Position numbers and translations under genes: made by a program. Shown one piece after another: positions 26,643 through 34,184 of a stretch of DNA of 64,000 bases (position 1 is the stretch's first letter; each line of letters starts with the position of its first letter). The notes beneath the pieces were generated by a model. It searched no databases and was not told the origin of the DNA. It saw only the letters and a program-made list of their open reading frames with translations. Source of the stretch: an uncultured Lachnospiraceae bacterium (GTDB lineage: Bacteria; Bacillota; Clostridia; Lachnospirales; Lachnospiraceae); NCBI GenBank assembly GCA_902779395.1, contig CACZBK010000001.1, forward strand, positions 1-64,000, in the 5' to 3' direction.

Positions 26643-27779
26643 TTAACCCAGATGAATTACCTTCGCTTCTCCGTTCTTAAGTGCCTGCCTGTATTCCTCA
26701 AACTTGTCTGTCATTATATAACGATTGTCCATGGTCTTTAATACATCCTGTATCTGCATGCTCTCATATACTTTACCGTCTGCCAGATTATAAACCTTAT
26801 TATCATTAAAGCTGAGCACAAAAGGACGCAGGATATCATCACCGTTTTCGGTAAGCACTATGCCCTTTGATCTGTCTGTAAGCTGTATGGTACAGCCCAT
26901 GGGTACGATATTGATCGCCTGTGTAAGTGCGCGTACCACCTGCTGGTTCATCCTGTTTCGGGGATGATGCAGGAATTTATATGCTGCTATATCACTCTTG
27001 GGCTCTTCACCGTATTTCATTGCTGTAAGCGTATCGAAATACCAGGCTACCTTAAGAGTCTCAAGCTGAAAGTCCGGCTGGCGTATATCCTTATATCCGC
27101 CCCCCTTAAGTTCCTTAAGGTCACGGAGCAGAAATGAGATATCCCTCATCACTTCACTGTCAAGATCACAGTTTTCACGAAGTCTGCGATATCCCTCTTC
27201 CTTACAGCGCTCTATAACTTCCCTGTCTTCATCCGTAAGATCAGCTTCTTTCTTGCGGCTTATGGGATCGGGTATATCCAGAGAACCTATATCATGCAAA
27301 AGTCCTGCCATGACACAGCAGCGCTGAGCCTCCCTGTTAACCTGTAATTTATTGAAAATAGCTGCGGCAAGTATCGCCACGTTCAATGAATGCTTATAGA
27401 CATTATCCTCCACACTGCGGAGGTTCTGGATAAAATTGAACTTGGAAACATTATTTCCGAAACGGCGTATGATATCGGCTGTCAGGCTCTCAAGCCTTGC
27501 CGGCTGGGACCCGTCCCTTATATCATCCATGATCTCCTTCAGGGTAAACACCGACATTGTCTGAAAACGCTCAAACTCCCTGTCCTCATCAGTCATAGGA
27601 GGAACAGGCTCTGCAGGCTCAAGCACATAGACACCGATCAGGCCGAAATTACGCACACTGTTTATGCCCTGCAGGGTAATACGCGAATCTCTTTCATAGA
27701 GCATTACTCCCTGCTTGTTAAAGATGGGCCTCGCCAGCCTCATCCCGCTCTTTAATTCGTCCGTCGGCACAAAGATCAT
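26643..27779 (-). CDS. HD-GYP-like signalling protein with degenerate GYP motif
   Basis: 378 residues. The N-terminal 65 residues (LKSGMRLARPIFNKQGVML, GVYVLEP) match the segment usually found before HD-GYP domains. The HD domain has DNVYKHSLNVAILAAAI and GLLHDIGSLDIPD, keeping the HD metal ligands. Where active c-di-GMP phosphodiesterases have HHE and DGTGYP, this protein has FLLRDLKELKGGGYKDI, so one His pair and the Pro are missing. The C-terminus has the usual QLTDRSKGIVL beta domain. It is therefore either a non-canonical hydrolase or a sensor that binds ligand without cleaving it. First gene of the Nudix-GH36-repeat protein operon, with its own promoter. Confidence 0.75.
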   Translation of the reverse strand: MIFVPTDELKSGMRLARPIFNKQGVMLYERDSRITLQGINSVRNFGLIGVYVLEPAEPVPPMTDEDREFERFQTMSVFTLKEIMDDIRDGSQPARLESLTADIIRRFGNNVSKFNFIQNLRSVEDNVYKHSLNVAILAAAIFNKLQVNREAQRCCVMAGLLHDIGSLDIPDPISRKKEADLTDEDREVIERCKEEGYRRLRENCDLDSEVMRDISFLLRDLKELKGGGYKDIRQPDFQLETLKVAWYFDTLTAMKYGEEPKSDIAAYKFLHHPRNRMNQQVVRALTQAINIVPMGCTIQLTDRSKGIVLTENGDDILRPFVLSFNDNKVYNLADGKVYESMQIQDVLKTMDNRYIMTDKFEEYRQALKNGEAKVIHLG

Positions 27780-27813
27780 ATGTAAACCCCTTTAAAAATA
27801 CGTCTTTGATGTC

Positions 27814-27841
27814 ATTATATCAGATTTAGTGCTTATTGCAA
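27814..27841 (-). promoter_or_regulatory. Promoter of the HD-GYP/Nudix/GH36 operon
   Basis: Minus-strand TTGCAA, a 16-base spacer and TATAAT, 35 bases before the HD-GYP-like ATG. The -35 box lies against the stop codon of the preceding lipoprotein gene. An AGGGG Shine-Dalgarno follows in the short leader. Confidence 0.65.
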
Positions 27842-28297
27842 ATACAACTTATATCCCTCTTTGTTTTTCGTCAATACCAGATCAGTACTCTCCGGATCAA
27901 GAATGGTATATGGTTCAAAATTCATCTGTGTGCCATCCCCGGCAACGGCACTCACACTTATATCCGCACAGCTGTTAGCACCTATCAGCGCCATAGCCTC
28001 CCCATCCCAGGTGAACACACTGCCGTCACGAAGCAGCTGTGTGCCAAGTACTTCCCTCGCTGCCTCTCCACCGAGTGAAAAGCTTAAGCTCTTTATATCC
28101 TTACCGGTAAGATTTGCAAATCTTATCACGCACTTCTCCTGAAGTCTCACTTCCTGGGGGCTGTCCTCAGGCAGCGGCACACTCTCCCCCGGATTAAGAT
28201 CCGTCGCCGGAGTAAGTGTAACAACCTTCATTTCCTTCTTTCCGCAAGCCGAGAGAAGAAAAATGAATATGACCATCATGAGAATATTTTTTTTCAT
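27833..28297 (-). CDS. Small lipoprotein of unknown function
   Basis: 154 residues. The N-terminus MKKNILMMVIFIFLLSACGK is a lipoprotein signal with lipobox LSAC, so the mature protein is anchored by Cys 18 on the outside of the membrane. The rest is a small, mostly beta domain with CVIRFANLTGKDIKSLSFSL and FEPYTILDPESTDLVLTKN. I do not recognise the family. The ATG overlaps the antiporter stop by four bases (ATGA), with GGAGG upstream, so the two genes are co-translated. A role in ion homeostasis or envelope sensing is only suggested by that link. Confidence 0.7.
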   Translation of the reverse strand: MKKNILMMVIFIFLLSACGKKEMKVVTLTPATDLNPGESVPLPEDSPQEVRLQEKCVIRFANLTGKDIKSLSFSLGGEAAREVLGTQLLRDGSVFTWDGEAMALIGANSCADISVSAVAGDGTQMNFEPYTILDPESTDLVLTKNKEGYKLYLQ

Positions 28298-29526
28298 TGA
28301 ACCTCCATAACGGGATCAGGTGCTTTTGTATAGAGCAGCTTCAATATTATAGGTACCGATATACTCGATATTATTATAAGTAATATTACAGCAGTGAAAT
28401 AGGACGAGTCAATGATCCCCAGATTAAGTCCTTTGTTTGTTATGATAAGCGCAACTTCACCACGGGTCATCATACCCGCACCGATCTTTAAGCAGTCGAT
28501 CCACTTAAAGCGGCATATCCTTGCCGTGATCCCGCATCCTATTACCTTTGTAAGCAATGCCACCATCACAAAGGCAAGTGAGAACATGATCATACCGCTG
28601 TCTACTTTGGAAAAATCCGTTTTAAGCCCTATTGCGACAAAAAATACCGGTGCAAAGATCATATAACTGTTTACGCTGACTTTTCTGTCTATGTACTTGG
28701 CATCCCTTATGTTACAGAGTATTATACCCGCAACATATGCCCCTGTTATATCTGCAATACCGAAATATCTTTCAGCTGCATAAGCCATCAAAAAACAGAT
28801 GCCAAGTCCTATAATAGGTATTCGTCTGGTATGGGGATAACGGGCATCTAACAGCTTCATTATCCTGTAAATAATATACCCGCCCACAAGTGACAGTACC
28901 AAAAACAATACGGTCTTACCAATGACCAGAAGCGTATTGTTCTGGGGATCCTTCAAACCAAGAACAAATGTAAGGACTATAATACCGATCACATCATCGA
29001 TTATAGCCGCACTTAATATAGTCTGTCCGACACGACCGTTCAGATATCCCATCTCCCTCAGCGTCTCCACCGTAATACCAACGGAAGTAGCCGTCATGAT
29101 GCTTCCTATGAACAGCGCCCTTAAAAATTCCTCTGTTCCGGGTGCCGCAAACCCGTGAATGCACATATACAGAACGGTCCCGCCTATAAGCGGTACCGCA
29201 ACACCCACACAGGCAACGGCCAGGGCGATAAGACCTGATTTTTTAAGTTCTTTCAGATTTGTCTCCAGACCAGCTGAGAACATGATGAGAATGACCCCTA
29301 TCTCTGCCATCTGGTTGATAAAATCCGAAGGCTTAACAAGGTTTAACAGAGCCGGTCCCAAAACAAGACCGGCTATTATCTCTCCAACCACCCCTGGTGC
29401 CTTAACTTTTTTTGCTACAATGGCCATGAACTTCGCTGCAAGGATCACTATGGCCAGATCCCTTAATATTACATACGTTTCCATTTTTTTATAGGCAAAA
29501 GGATGGTCGCAGAAATCTGCGACCAC
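28294..29526 (-). CDS. CPA2-family cation/proton antiporter
   Basis: About 396-410 residues with roughly 12-13 transmembrane helices, of the KefB/NapA-like Na+(K+)/H+ exchanger family. APGVVGEIIAGLVLGPALL is the family N-terminal signature, IIDDVIGIIVLTFVLG has the paired Asp of the ion site, and ADITGAYVAGIIL and MMTRGEVALIITNKGL are conserved loops. There is no RCK/TrkA-N domain. Two starts are possible: a GTG at 29526 with AAGGAG nine bases upstream, or ATG at 29484, which fits the family N-terminus but has no Shine-Dalgarno. I give the GTG start. A strong hairpin covers the GTG codon. It is preceded by the DUF3048 gene and overlaps a lipoprotein gene. Confidence 0.85.
   Translation of the reverse strand: MVADFCDHPFAYKKMETYVILRDLAIVILAAKFMAIVAKKVKAPGVVGEIIAGLVLGPALLNLVKPSDFINQMAEIGVILIMFSAGLETNLKELKKSGLIALAVACVGVAVPLIGGTVLYMCIHGFAAPGTEEFLRALFIGSIMTATSVGITVETLREMGYLNGRVGQTILSAAIIDDVIGIIVLTFVLGLKDPQNNTLLVIGKTVLFLVLSLVGGYIIYRIMKLLDARYPHTRRIPIIGLGICFLMAYAAERYFGIADITGAYVAGIILCNIRDAKYIDRKVSVNSYMIFAPVFFVAIGLKTDFSKVDSGMIMFSLAFVMVALLTKVIGCGITARICRFKWIDCLKIGAGMMTRGEVALIITNKGLNLGIIDSSYFTAVILLIIISSISVPIILKLLYTKAPDPVMEVQ
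29504..29525 (-). promoter_or_regulatory. Hairpin over the antiporter start codon
   Basis: A near-perfect inverted repeat with arms TGGTCGCAGA and TCTGCGACCA separated by two bases. On the minus strand it pairs across the GTG start of the antiporter and its first codons, and is followed by CCTTTT. It may block initiation, or serve as a weak terminator after the DUF3048 gene if the downstream ATG is the true start. Confidence 0.55.
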
Positions 29527-29551
29527 CCCGATACTCTCCTTTCAGTCACTC

Positions 29552-30745
29552 TCAATTGATCTTCAGATCGCCCCAGGCATCATCAGGAACTATTGCTATG
29601 TATGTCTTACCCGTGTTGAGTACGATATGTGAGGAATCAGCATACATATAAACACAGCGTTCTGCTTCAGCATACTTAACCCAGTTGATGGGAACAGCTT
29701 CACCGTTCTGAAGAAGGTAACCGTCCCAAGGCTGCCCTACAAGTATGTTATAAATAAGATAACCATGCTCATCAAGCTGTGTAAAACTGCACTTCTGTAT
29801 TATTACATTTTCAAATGTAAGGTGCTTATTGGCATTCCCCTCATCAACATATACATTGCCATATTCATAATACTCATACATACCGATGTCTTCATTGTAG
29901 TGAAGCTCGGATTTGTTATGAGGGAACGGAAGCGAAACATCCGTAGCTTTGAAAGCGTCACTGTGATTGTCCGAAAGCTTAAGCTCCTTATTTGAAAAAT
30001 CAAAATGGGGTCCCGGATAATGCTGGTTATATGTTTCCGAATATCCCGCACGCTGTATACGTGCCCCCAGTCCGTCAAAGGTCTTGCCTGTGGTAGGGTT
30101 ATTATAAGTATCGTAGGTAATATACTCCGTGTACTCAGTGCTCTTTCCGTTTGAGAAACGGGCAAATCCACCACTTAAGTTGTTTGTATAATCCTTTGCT
30201 GTATACTGATTGATATAGTAAGGACCTCCGTCATGGCAAAGGATCGCATTATATTCTGCAGCCACCATAAAGTTAGTGGGACGTGCGCTACGTACACTAC
30301 CGAACTGTTTGATATTCTTCCAGTCCTTGATGATAGGCATAAGTCGCGTGATACGACCGTTTGCGGTAGAATTCATCATCTCGTAAACGATATCCGCATC
30401 GCTTGTACCATAGTGAGGCAGTGCCGTGATCTCGTTATCGGTCATGACCGCAATGGGTCTCTGATCCTTGAGCTCTATCGGAATAGGCTCATTCGTAAGC
30501 TCACTTCTATACATTCCCTCGGGAATGATATCCACTTCCTCTTCAGGTTCATCTACTACAGGTTCATCCACTACGGCATTATCTTCCTGTCCGGCCTGTG
30601 AAACATTTACGCCGGTATTTTCCGGTGTAAGCTCAACCACAGCCCCCTGATCGGGACCGGTAGCGGGTTCATTTCCGGTACATGCCGCAGTAATAACAGA
30701 TACCGCCATGCCCAGCATCAACAGTGTCAGGCTTCTTTTCTTCAT
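29552..30745 (-). CDS. yerB: DUF3048 (YerB-like) lipoprotein
   Basis: 397 residues. A lipoprotein signal (MKKRSLTLLMLGMAVSVITA then AC) is followed by an acidic Val/Pro-rich linker of about 60 residues and the DUF3048 domain: RPIAVMTDNEITALPHYG, YEMMNSTANGRITRLMPII, FGSVRSARPTNF and, near the C-terminus, GQPWDGYLLQNGEAVPINW. YerB-type proteins are extracytosolic and of unresolved function. The ATG at 30745 has GGGAGG about seven bases upstream; an in-frame start 12 codons earlier lacks one. It lies upstream of the antiporter gene with its Shine-Dalgarno-bearing tail. Confidence 0.87.
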   Translation of the reverse strand: MKKRSLTLLMLGMAVSVITAACTGNEPATGPDQGAVVELTPENTGVNVSQAGQEDNAVVDEPVVDEPEEEVDIIPEGMYRSELTNEPIPIELKDQRPIAVMTDNEITALPHYGTSDADIVYEMMNSTANGRITRLMPIIKDWKNIKQFGSVRSARPTNFMVAAEYNAILCHDGGPYYINQYTAKDYTNNLSGGFARFSNGKSTEYTEYITYDTYNNPTTGKTFDGLGARIQRAGYSETYNQHYPGPHFDFSNKELKLSDNHSDAFKATDVSLPFPHNKSELHYNEDIGMYEYYEYGNVYVDEGNANKHLTFENVIIQKCSFTQLDEHGYLIYNILVGQPWDGYLLQNGEAVPINWVKYAEAERCVYMYADSSHIVLNTGKTYIAIVPDDAWGDLKIN

Positions 30746-30858
30746 AATCTTTCCTCCCGTTGCATCCCATTGATACAACATAATAATGCGCCAGGCCTGT
30801 AATTTTATTGCAAAAATTTTGCCTGACGATAAACTTTTTTCCGATATTCGATTAAAAG

Positions 30859-30930
30859 TGTTCCCTGAGGGAATCGAACCCCCAACTGGTCCTTAGGAGG
30901 GACCCGTTATATCCATTTAACTAAGAGAAC
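30859..30930 (-). tRNA. tRNA-Arg (anticodon CCU)
   Basis: Read on the minus strand the 72-base gene has a seven-pair acceptor stem (GTTCTCT with AGGGAAC), a D arm around GTTAAATGGATATAAC, an anticodon stem GGTCC/GGACC with loop CTCCTAA giving anticodon CCT, and a T arm GGGGGTTCGATTCCC. CCA is not encoded (the discriminator A is followed by CTT). It reads the rare AGG codon. Its 5' end is partially copied twice in the flanking spacer. Confidence 0.93.
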
Positions 30931-30970
30931 GTGTCGAACTCCGTTCGGCACGTTCTCTTGTTAAATGGAT
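30911..30970. repeat. 60-base inverted repeat made from the tRNA-Arg 5' end
   Basis: The first 20 bases of the tRNA gene plus about 12 bases of its 5' flank are repeated in inverted orientation immediately upstream. The arms run from ATCCATTTAAC inward and end with GTTAAATGGAT. They differ by one inserted base and one substitution. Transcribed as a precursor this would give a long hairpin that competes with the tRNA acceptor and D stems. Confidence 0.8.
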
Positions 30971-31036
30971 GCGGGCCGTCCATGCAAAACCTGCTTCGCA
31001 GGTGGACGTCCCGCTCGTGCGAGCGGAATTCTATCT

Positions 31037-31140
31037 TACGCCCTCAGCAGCGGAGTGCTTCGGGCTGAAGGAACACTTTGTCGCGCTGACATTGTGCATC
31101 CCTCTACAGTACGCCCTCAGCAGCGGAGTGCTTTGGGCTG
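31037..31140. repeat. Two direct 31-base repeats
   Basis: Copies at 31037-31067 and 31110-31140 begin TACGCCCTCAGCAGCGGAGT and end GGGCTG, differing at one base. Each can fold by pairing GCCC with GGGC. They are 73 bases apart (start to start). Confidence 0.8.
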
Positions 31141-31165
31141 TTATTTACATTTCAAAGAGCTGTAC

Positions 31166-31192
31166 TTAACTAAGAGAACGTGCCGAACTCCG
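31166..31192 (-). repeat. Direct partial copy of the tRNA-Arg 5' end
   Basis: 27 bases starting TTAACTAAGAGAACG match 30917-30943 with one mismatch, in the same orientation as the tRNA gene. The copy contains only about the first 14 tRNA bases and 13 of flank, so it is not a second tRNA. It resembles the flanking duplication left by insertion or recombination at a tRNA. Confidence 0.75.
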
Positions 31193-31250
31193 TAGTGTAC
31201 TTAAAGCTTTACACTATCAAGATTCTTCGGGCTTCGCCCTCAGAATGACA
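31193..31250. repeat. Palindrome and REP-like hairpin downstream of serS
   Basis: A palindrome (TAGTGTA and TACACTA arms, 31193-31216) is followed at 31221-31250 by a hairpin of the form ATTCTTCGGGC-TTC-GCCCTCAGAAT. The second resembles a short dispersed palindrome common in many Firmicute genomes. Either could end or process the serS transcript. Confidence 0.6.
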
Positions 31251-31276
31251 CGGGTGAGCCTCTTGCAGTAACCGGC

Positions 31277-32557
31277 TTACGGGCGGATCTCGGTCTTGCC
31301 ACCCATGTAAGGGCGGAGAACCTCGGGGATGGCTACGCTGCCGTCTTCACGAAGGTTATTCTCAAGGAAAGCGATCAGCATACGGGGCGGCGCAACCACT
31401 GTATTGTTAAGGGTATGTGCCAGGTATTTCCCGTCCTTGCCGTCCACACGGATCTTAAGTCTTCTGGCCTGTGCATCTCCCAGATTGGAACAGCTGCCCA
31501 CCTCAAAATATTTCTTCTGACGGGGGCTCCATGCCTCAACATCCACGCTCTTTACCTTAAGGTCTGCCAGGTCACCCGAGCAGCACTCAAGGGTACGGAC
31601 AGGTATATCCATGCTCCTGAATAAGTCTACAGTATTCTGCCACAGTTTGTCAAACCACATCGGGCTCTCTTCGGGCTTGCAGACTACTATCATCTCCTGC
31701 TTTTCAAACTGGTGTATACGGTATACACCACGCTCTTCCAGGCCATGAGCGCCCTTTTCCTTACGGAAGCAGGGTGAATAGCTGGTCAGAGTATAAGGAA
31801 GTTCCTCTTCGGGAACGATCTGGTCGATGAATTTACCTATCATGGAATGCTCACTTGTACCGATAAGATAAAGATCTTCTCCCTCTATCTTATACATCAT
31901 GGCATCCATCTCGGCAAAGCTCATAACGCCGGTAACGACATTAGAACGGATCATAAAAGGCGGTACACAGTATGTAAAGCCTCTGTCTATCATGAAATCC
32001 CTTGCATAGCTTATCACAGCAGAGTGCAGTCTGGCAATATCTCCCATAAGATAATAGAAGCCGTTTCCTGCAACACGTCTTGCGCTGTCAAGGTCGATAC
32101 CCTTTAACTTCTCCATGATATCTGTATGATATGGTATTTCAAAATCAGGTACCACAGGCTCGCCGAAACGCTGAACCTCCACATTCTGAGAATCGTCCCT
32201 GCCGATGGGTACCGAAGGATCGATGATATTGGGGATCACCATCATTATCTTAGTGACCTTCTCCTCCATCTCAGCCTGCTTTGCATCAAGCTCTGCAAGC
32301 TTCTCTGCATTTGCAGCCACCTGCTTCTTGACTTCCTCGGCCTCTTCCTTCCTGCCTTCCTTCATCAATGCACCGATCTGCTTTGATAAGGTATTACGGC
32401 TGGCTTTCAACTCATCAGCTTCCTTCTGGGCATCGCGTCGTGCCTTATCCAGCTCGATAACCTCATCTACAAGAGGGAGTTTCTCATCCTGAAATTTCTT
32501 TTTGATATTCTCTTTAACTTCCTCCGGATGCTCACGGAGATATTTGATGTCTATCAT
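31277..32557 (-). CDS. serS: Seryl-tRNA synthetase
   Basis: A 426-residue class II synthetase that charges tRNA-Ser. The N-terminal long coiled-coil arm (residues about 25-105) binds the tRNA variable arm. The catalytic core has motif 2 FRKEKGAHGLEERGVYRIHQ followed by FEKQE, and motif 3 NNTVVAPPRMLIAFLENN. CSNLGDAQARRLKIR is the conserved serine/ATP loop. Length is standard. The start has AGAGG upstream. No T-box leader fits in the 69 bases before it. It follows parB and DUF4446 in the order common in Clostridia. Confidence 0.96.
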   Translation of the reverse strand: MIDIKYLREHPEEVKENIKKKFQDEKLPLVDEVIELDKARRDAQKEADELKASRNTLSKQIGALMKEGRKEEAEEVKKQVAANAEKLAELDAKQAEMEEKVTKIMMVIPNIIDPSVPIGRDDSQNVEVQRFGEPVVPDFEIPYHTDIMEKLKGIDLDSARRVAGNGFYYLMGDIARLHSAVISYARDFMIDRGFTYCVPPFMIRSNVVTGVMSFAEMDAMMYKIEGEDLYLIGTSEHSMIGKFIDQIVPEEELPYTLTSYSPCFRKEKGAHGLEERGVYRIHQFEKQEMIVVCKPEESPMWFDKLWQNTVDLFRSMDIPVRTLECCSGDLADLKVKSVDVEAWSPRQKKYFEVGSCSNLGDAQARRLKIRVDGKDGKYLAHTLNNTVVAPPRMLIAFLENNLREDGSVAIPEVLRPYMGGKTEIRP

Positions 32558-32626
32558 GATACCTGTCCTCTATATTATAACATTAACTTTAATACCGGCT
32601 TCTGTAAAGATCCGCTGATCCCGCCC

Positions 32627-33142
32627 TTAATCCTGCTGTGATAATGCATTATTCAGCGCCTCTGTTTCTTCAGGGCTTAAGTTTATCTCACATCTGCCAC
32701 CGGTCACACGTTTTGCATAACTGTAGCAGCCTGTTGACGAATGCACCGAATTCAGTATCACACCGCTTCCGCGTTCGTCCAAAAGGGCCAGGGCAAAGCT
32801 CATTCTTCCGCCCATTTCCGCAAATGCATCGTACTTGACCAGCCCCACGTTCTGAACCGCATCTTCGTGCTTTGCGAACAGAAGATCTATATCATTGGCA
32901 TATGCCTTGGATTCTTTCTTTAACCGTGATACATCACCGGCAAGGCTCTGCATCTGCTCCTCAAGACTCATTGCGTCACGGCCCTGCATGAATCTTTCAT
33001 ATCTTCGCTTTAGAGCATCCTGCTTTCTGGAAAGCGAAAGCGCAACTGCCGCAAGTGCAATGATCGCTATCAGCATTATAAGCAGGAGTATAGCCGGATC
33101 AAGCCACCCAAGACCTATAGCCTCAAATATCCTGCTGTTCAT
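32627..33142 (-). CDS. DUF4446 family membrane-anchored protein
   Basis: 171 residues: one N-terminal transmembrane helix (about 17-37), a coiled-coil segment (38-90) and a C-terminal beta domain with FAEMGGRMSFALALLDERGS and GVILNSVHSSTGCYSYAKRV, the diagnostic DUF4446 sequence. Function is unknown, but the family is consistently encoded between parB and serS in clostridial genomes. The start overlaps the parB stop by 20 bases, so it is expressed with parB. Topology predicts a cytosolic C-terminal domain. Confidence 0.87.
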   Translation of the reverse strand: MNSRIFEAIGLGWLDPAILLLIMLIAIIALAAVALSLSRKQDALKRRYERFMQGRDAMSLEEQMQSLAGDVSRLKKESKAYANDIDLLFAKHEDAVQNVGLVKYDAFAEMGGRMSFALALLDERGSGVILNSVHSSTGCYSYAKRVTGGRCEINLSPEETEALNNALSQQD

Positions 33143-34031
33143 TGCTTAATCTCTCGTATAACTTATCAAAGTCATCAGTACTGTAAAAATCTATCACCAG
33201 TTTTCCCTGGTTTTTTTCTTTAAGATCTACCTCAACCTTAACTCCCAGCCTCTGGGAAAGAAGGTCGGCATACTTGTCAAAATGGATCTGGTACTGTGTC
33301 AGATCAACCTTCTTTTTCGGCGTCTTTTTGACAGCCGTGATCTTCTTGATCTGCTTTTCCAGTTCTCTTACGGAATAATTATTATCAAAGGCATCCTGAG
33401 CTGTTTCATACTGCTTTTCGCCGTCTTCTATGGCAAGCAGCGTCCTAACATGTCCCATAGAAAGCTTTTCATCAATGACCATCTGCTGAACACGGCTGTC
33501 AAGGCGGAGAAGCCTGATATAATTCGTAACAGCAGCACGGCTTTTACCCACTGTCTTCGCCACCTCATCATCTGTGGCTTCAAACTCTTCCTTAAGACGC
33601 TGGTAACCTTTCGCTACTTCTATAGGATTAAGATCCTCTCTCTGCAGATTTTCAACGATCTGTACTGCCAGCTTTTCACGTTCGCTTGAAAAACTGCGTA
33701 CTATAACAGGAACTTCTTTAAGATCGGCTATCTTAGCGGCACGCCATCTGCGCTCACCGGTGATTATGGTATAGCTGTCTCCGTCCGGAGCGACCACAAG
33801 AGGCTCTATCATTCCGTGTTCTAAGAGTGAATCGGCCAGCTCCTGCAGTTTATCTTCATTGAAATTCTCACGCGGCTGGGACTTGTCCCTCTTTATTTTG
33901 GAAATCTCAAGCATAAGAGGTCGTCCCTCATTATTACTGCCTTTTTCTGCTGAAACAGGCGTTTTAGGATTAGTATCCCGGATAAGGCCGTCAAGCCCTT
34001 TCCCAAGTCCTCTCTTATTCTTAACTGCCAT
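33123..34031 (-). CDS. parB: ParB/Spo0J chromosome partition protein
   Basis: A 302-residue CTPase clamp that loads at parS sites near the origin. The N-terminal ParB domain has ISKIKRDKSQPRENF, ELADSLLEHGMIEPLVV and TGERRWRAAKIADLKEVPV, with the GERRWRA CTP-binding motif intact, then ENLQREDLNPIEVAKGYQRL. A helix-turn-helix follows (VAKTVGKSRAAVTNYIRLLR) and a C-terminal dimer domain. It usually lies downstream of parA; here the upstream gene is a sugar-ABC ATPase instead. GGGGAG precedes the ATG, with a separate promoter. Confidence 0.94.
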   Translation of the reverse strand: MAVKNKRGLGKGLDGLIRDTNPKTPVSAEKGSNNEGRPLMLEISKIKRDKSQPRENFNEDKLQELADSLLEHGMIEPLVVAPDGDSYTIITGERRWRAAKIADLKEVPVIVRSFSSEREKLAVQIVENLQREDLNPIEVAKGYQRLKEEFEATDDEVAKTVGKSRAAVTNYIRLLRLDSRVQQMVIDEKLSMGHVRTLLAIEDGEKQYETAQDAFDNNYSVRELEKQIKKITAVKKTPKKKVDLTQYQIHFDKYADLLSQRLGVKVEVDLKEKNQGKLVIDFYSTDDFDKLYERLSNEQQDI

Positions 34032-34070
34032 AGAAACTCCCCAAAAAACGTATCAACCGCATACGGCGAT

Positions 34071-34099
34071 AGTATAACACTTATGCATCTTAAGGGCAA
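34071..34099 (-). promoter_or_regulatory. parB promoter
   Basis: Minus-strand TTGCCC, a 17-base spacer and TATACT, 40 bases before the parB ATG. It lies between the terminator of the ABC ATPase gene and parB, showing that parB-DUF4446-serS starts as its own transcript. Confidence 0.65.
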
Positions 34100-34140
34100 G
34101 TACTTTTTTCCCGCTCTTTCTCATCATGGTCCGGTACAGA

Positions 34141-34166
34141 AAAAGCCCCGGTCTATGACCGGGGCC
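34141..34166 (-). terminator. Intrinsic terminator of the ABC ATPase gene
   Basis: On the minus strand GCCCCGGTC-ATA-GACCGGGGC followed by TTTTTC, 19 bases after the stop codon. The stem is nine perfect pairs. Confidence 0.9.
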
Positions 34167-34184
34167 CATAACAAACACTTTATA

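Larger units (their letters stand above)
30931..31276. other. 346-base repeat-rich spacer between tRNA-Arg and serS
   Basis: No convincing gene. It holds the outer half of the tRNA-derived inverted repeat, two small hairpins near 30989-31003 and 31008-31024, two copies of a 31-base repeat, a second direct partial tRNA copy, a palindrome and a REP-like hairpin. Short ORFs here lack ribosome binding sites and coherent composition. Confidence 0.7.

Noticed and set aside
31160-31192. Second tRNA-Arg gene
   Set aside because: Only about the first 14 tRNA bases are present; no anticodon or T arm follows.
32558-32626. T-box leader before serS or proS
   Set aside because: The spacers (69 and about 40 transcribed bases) are too short and lack the T-box core.
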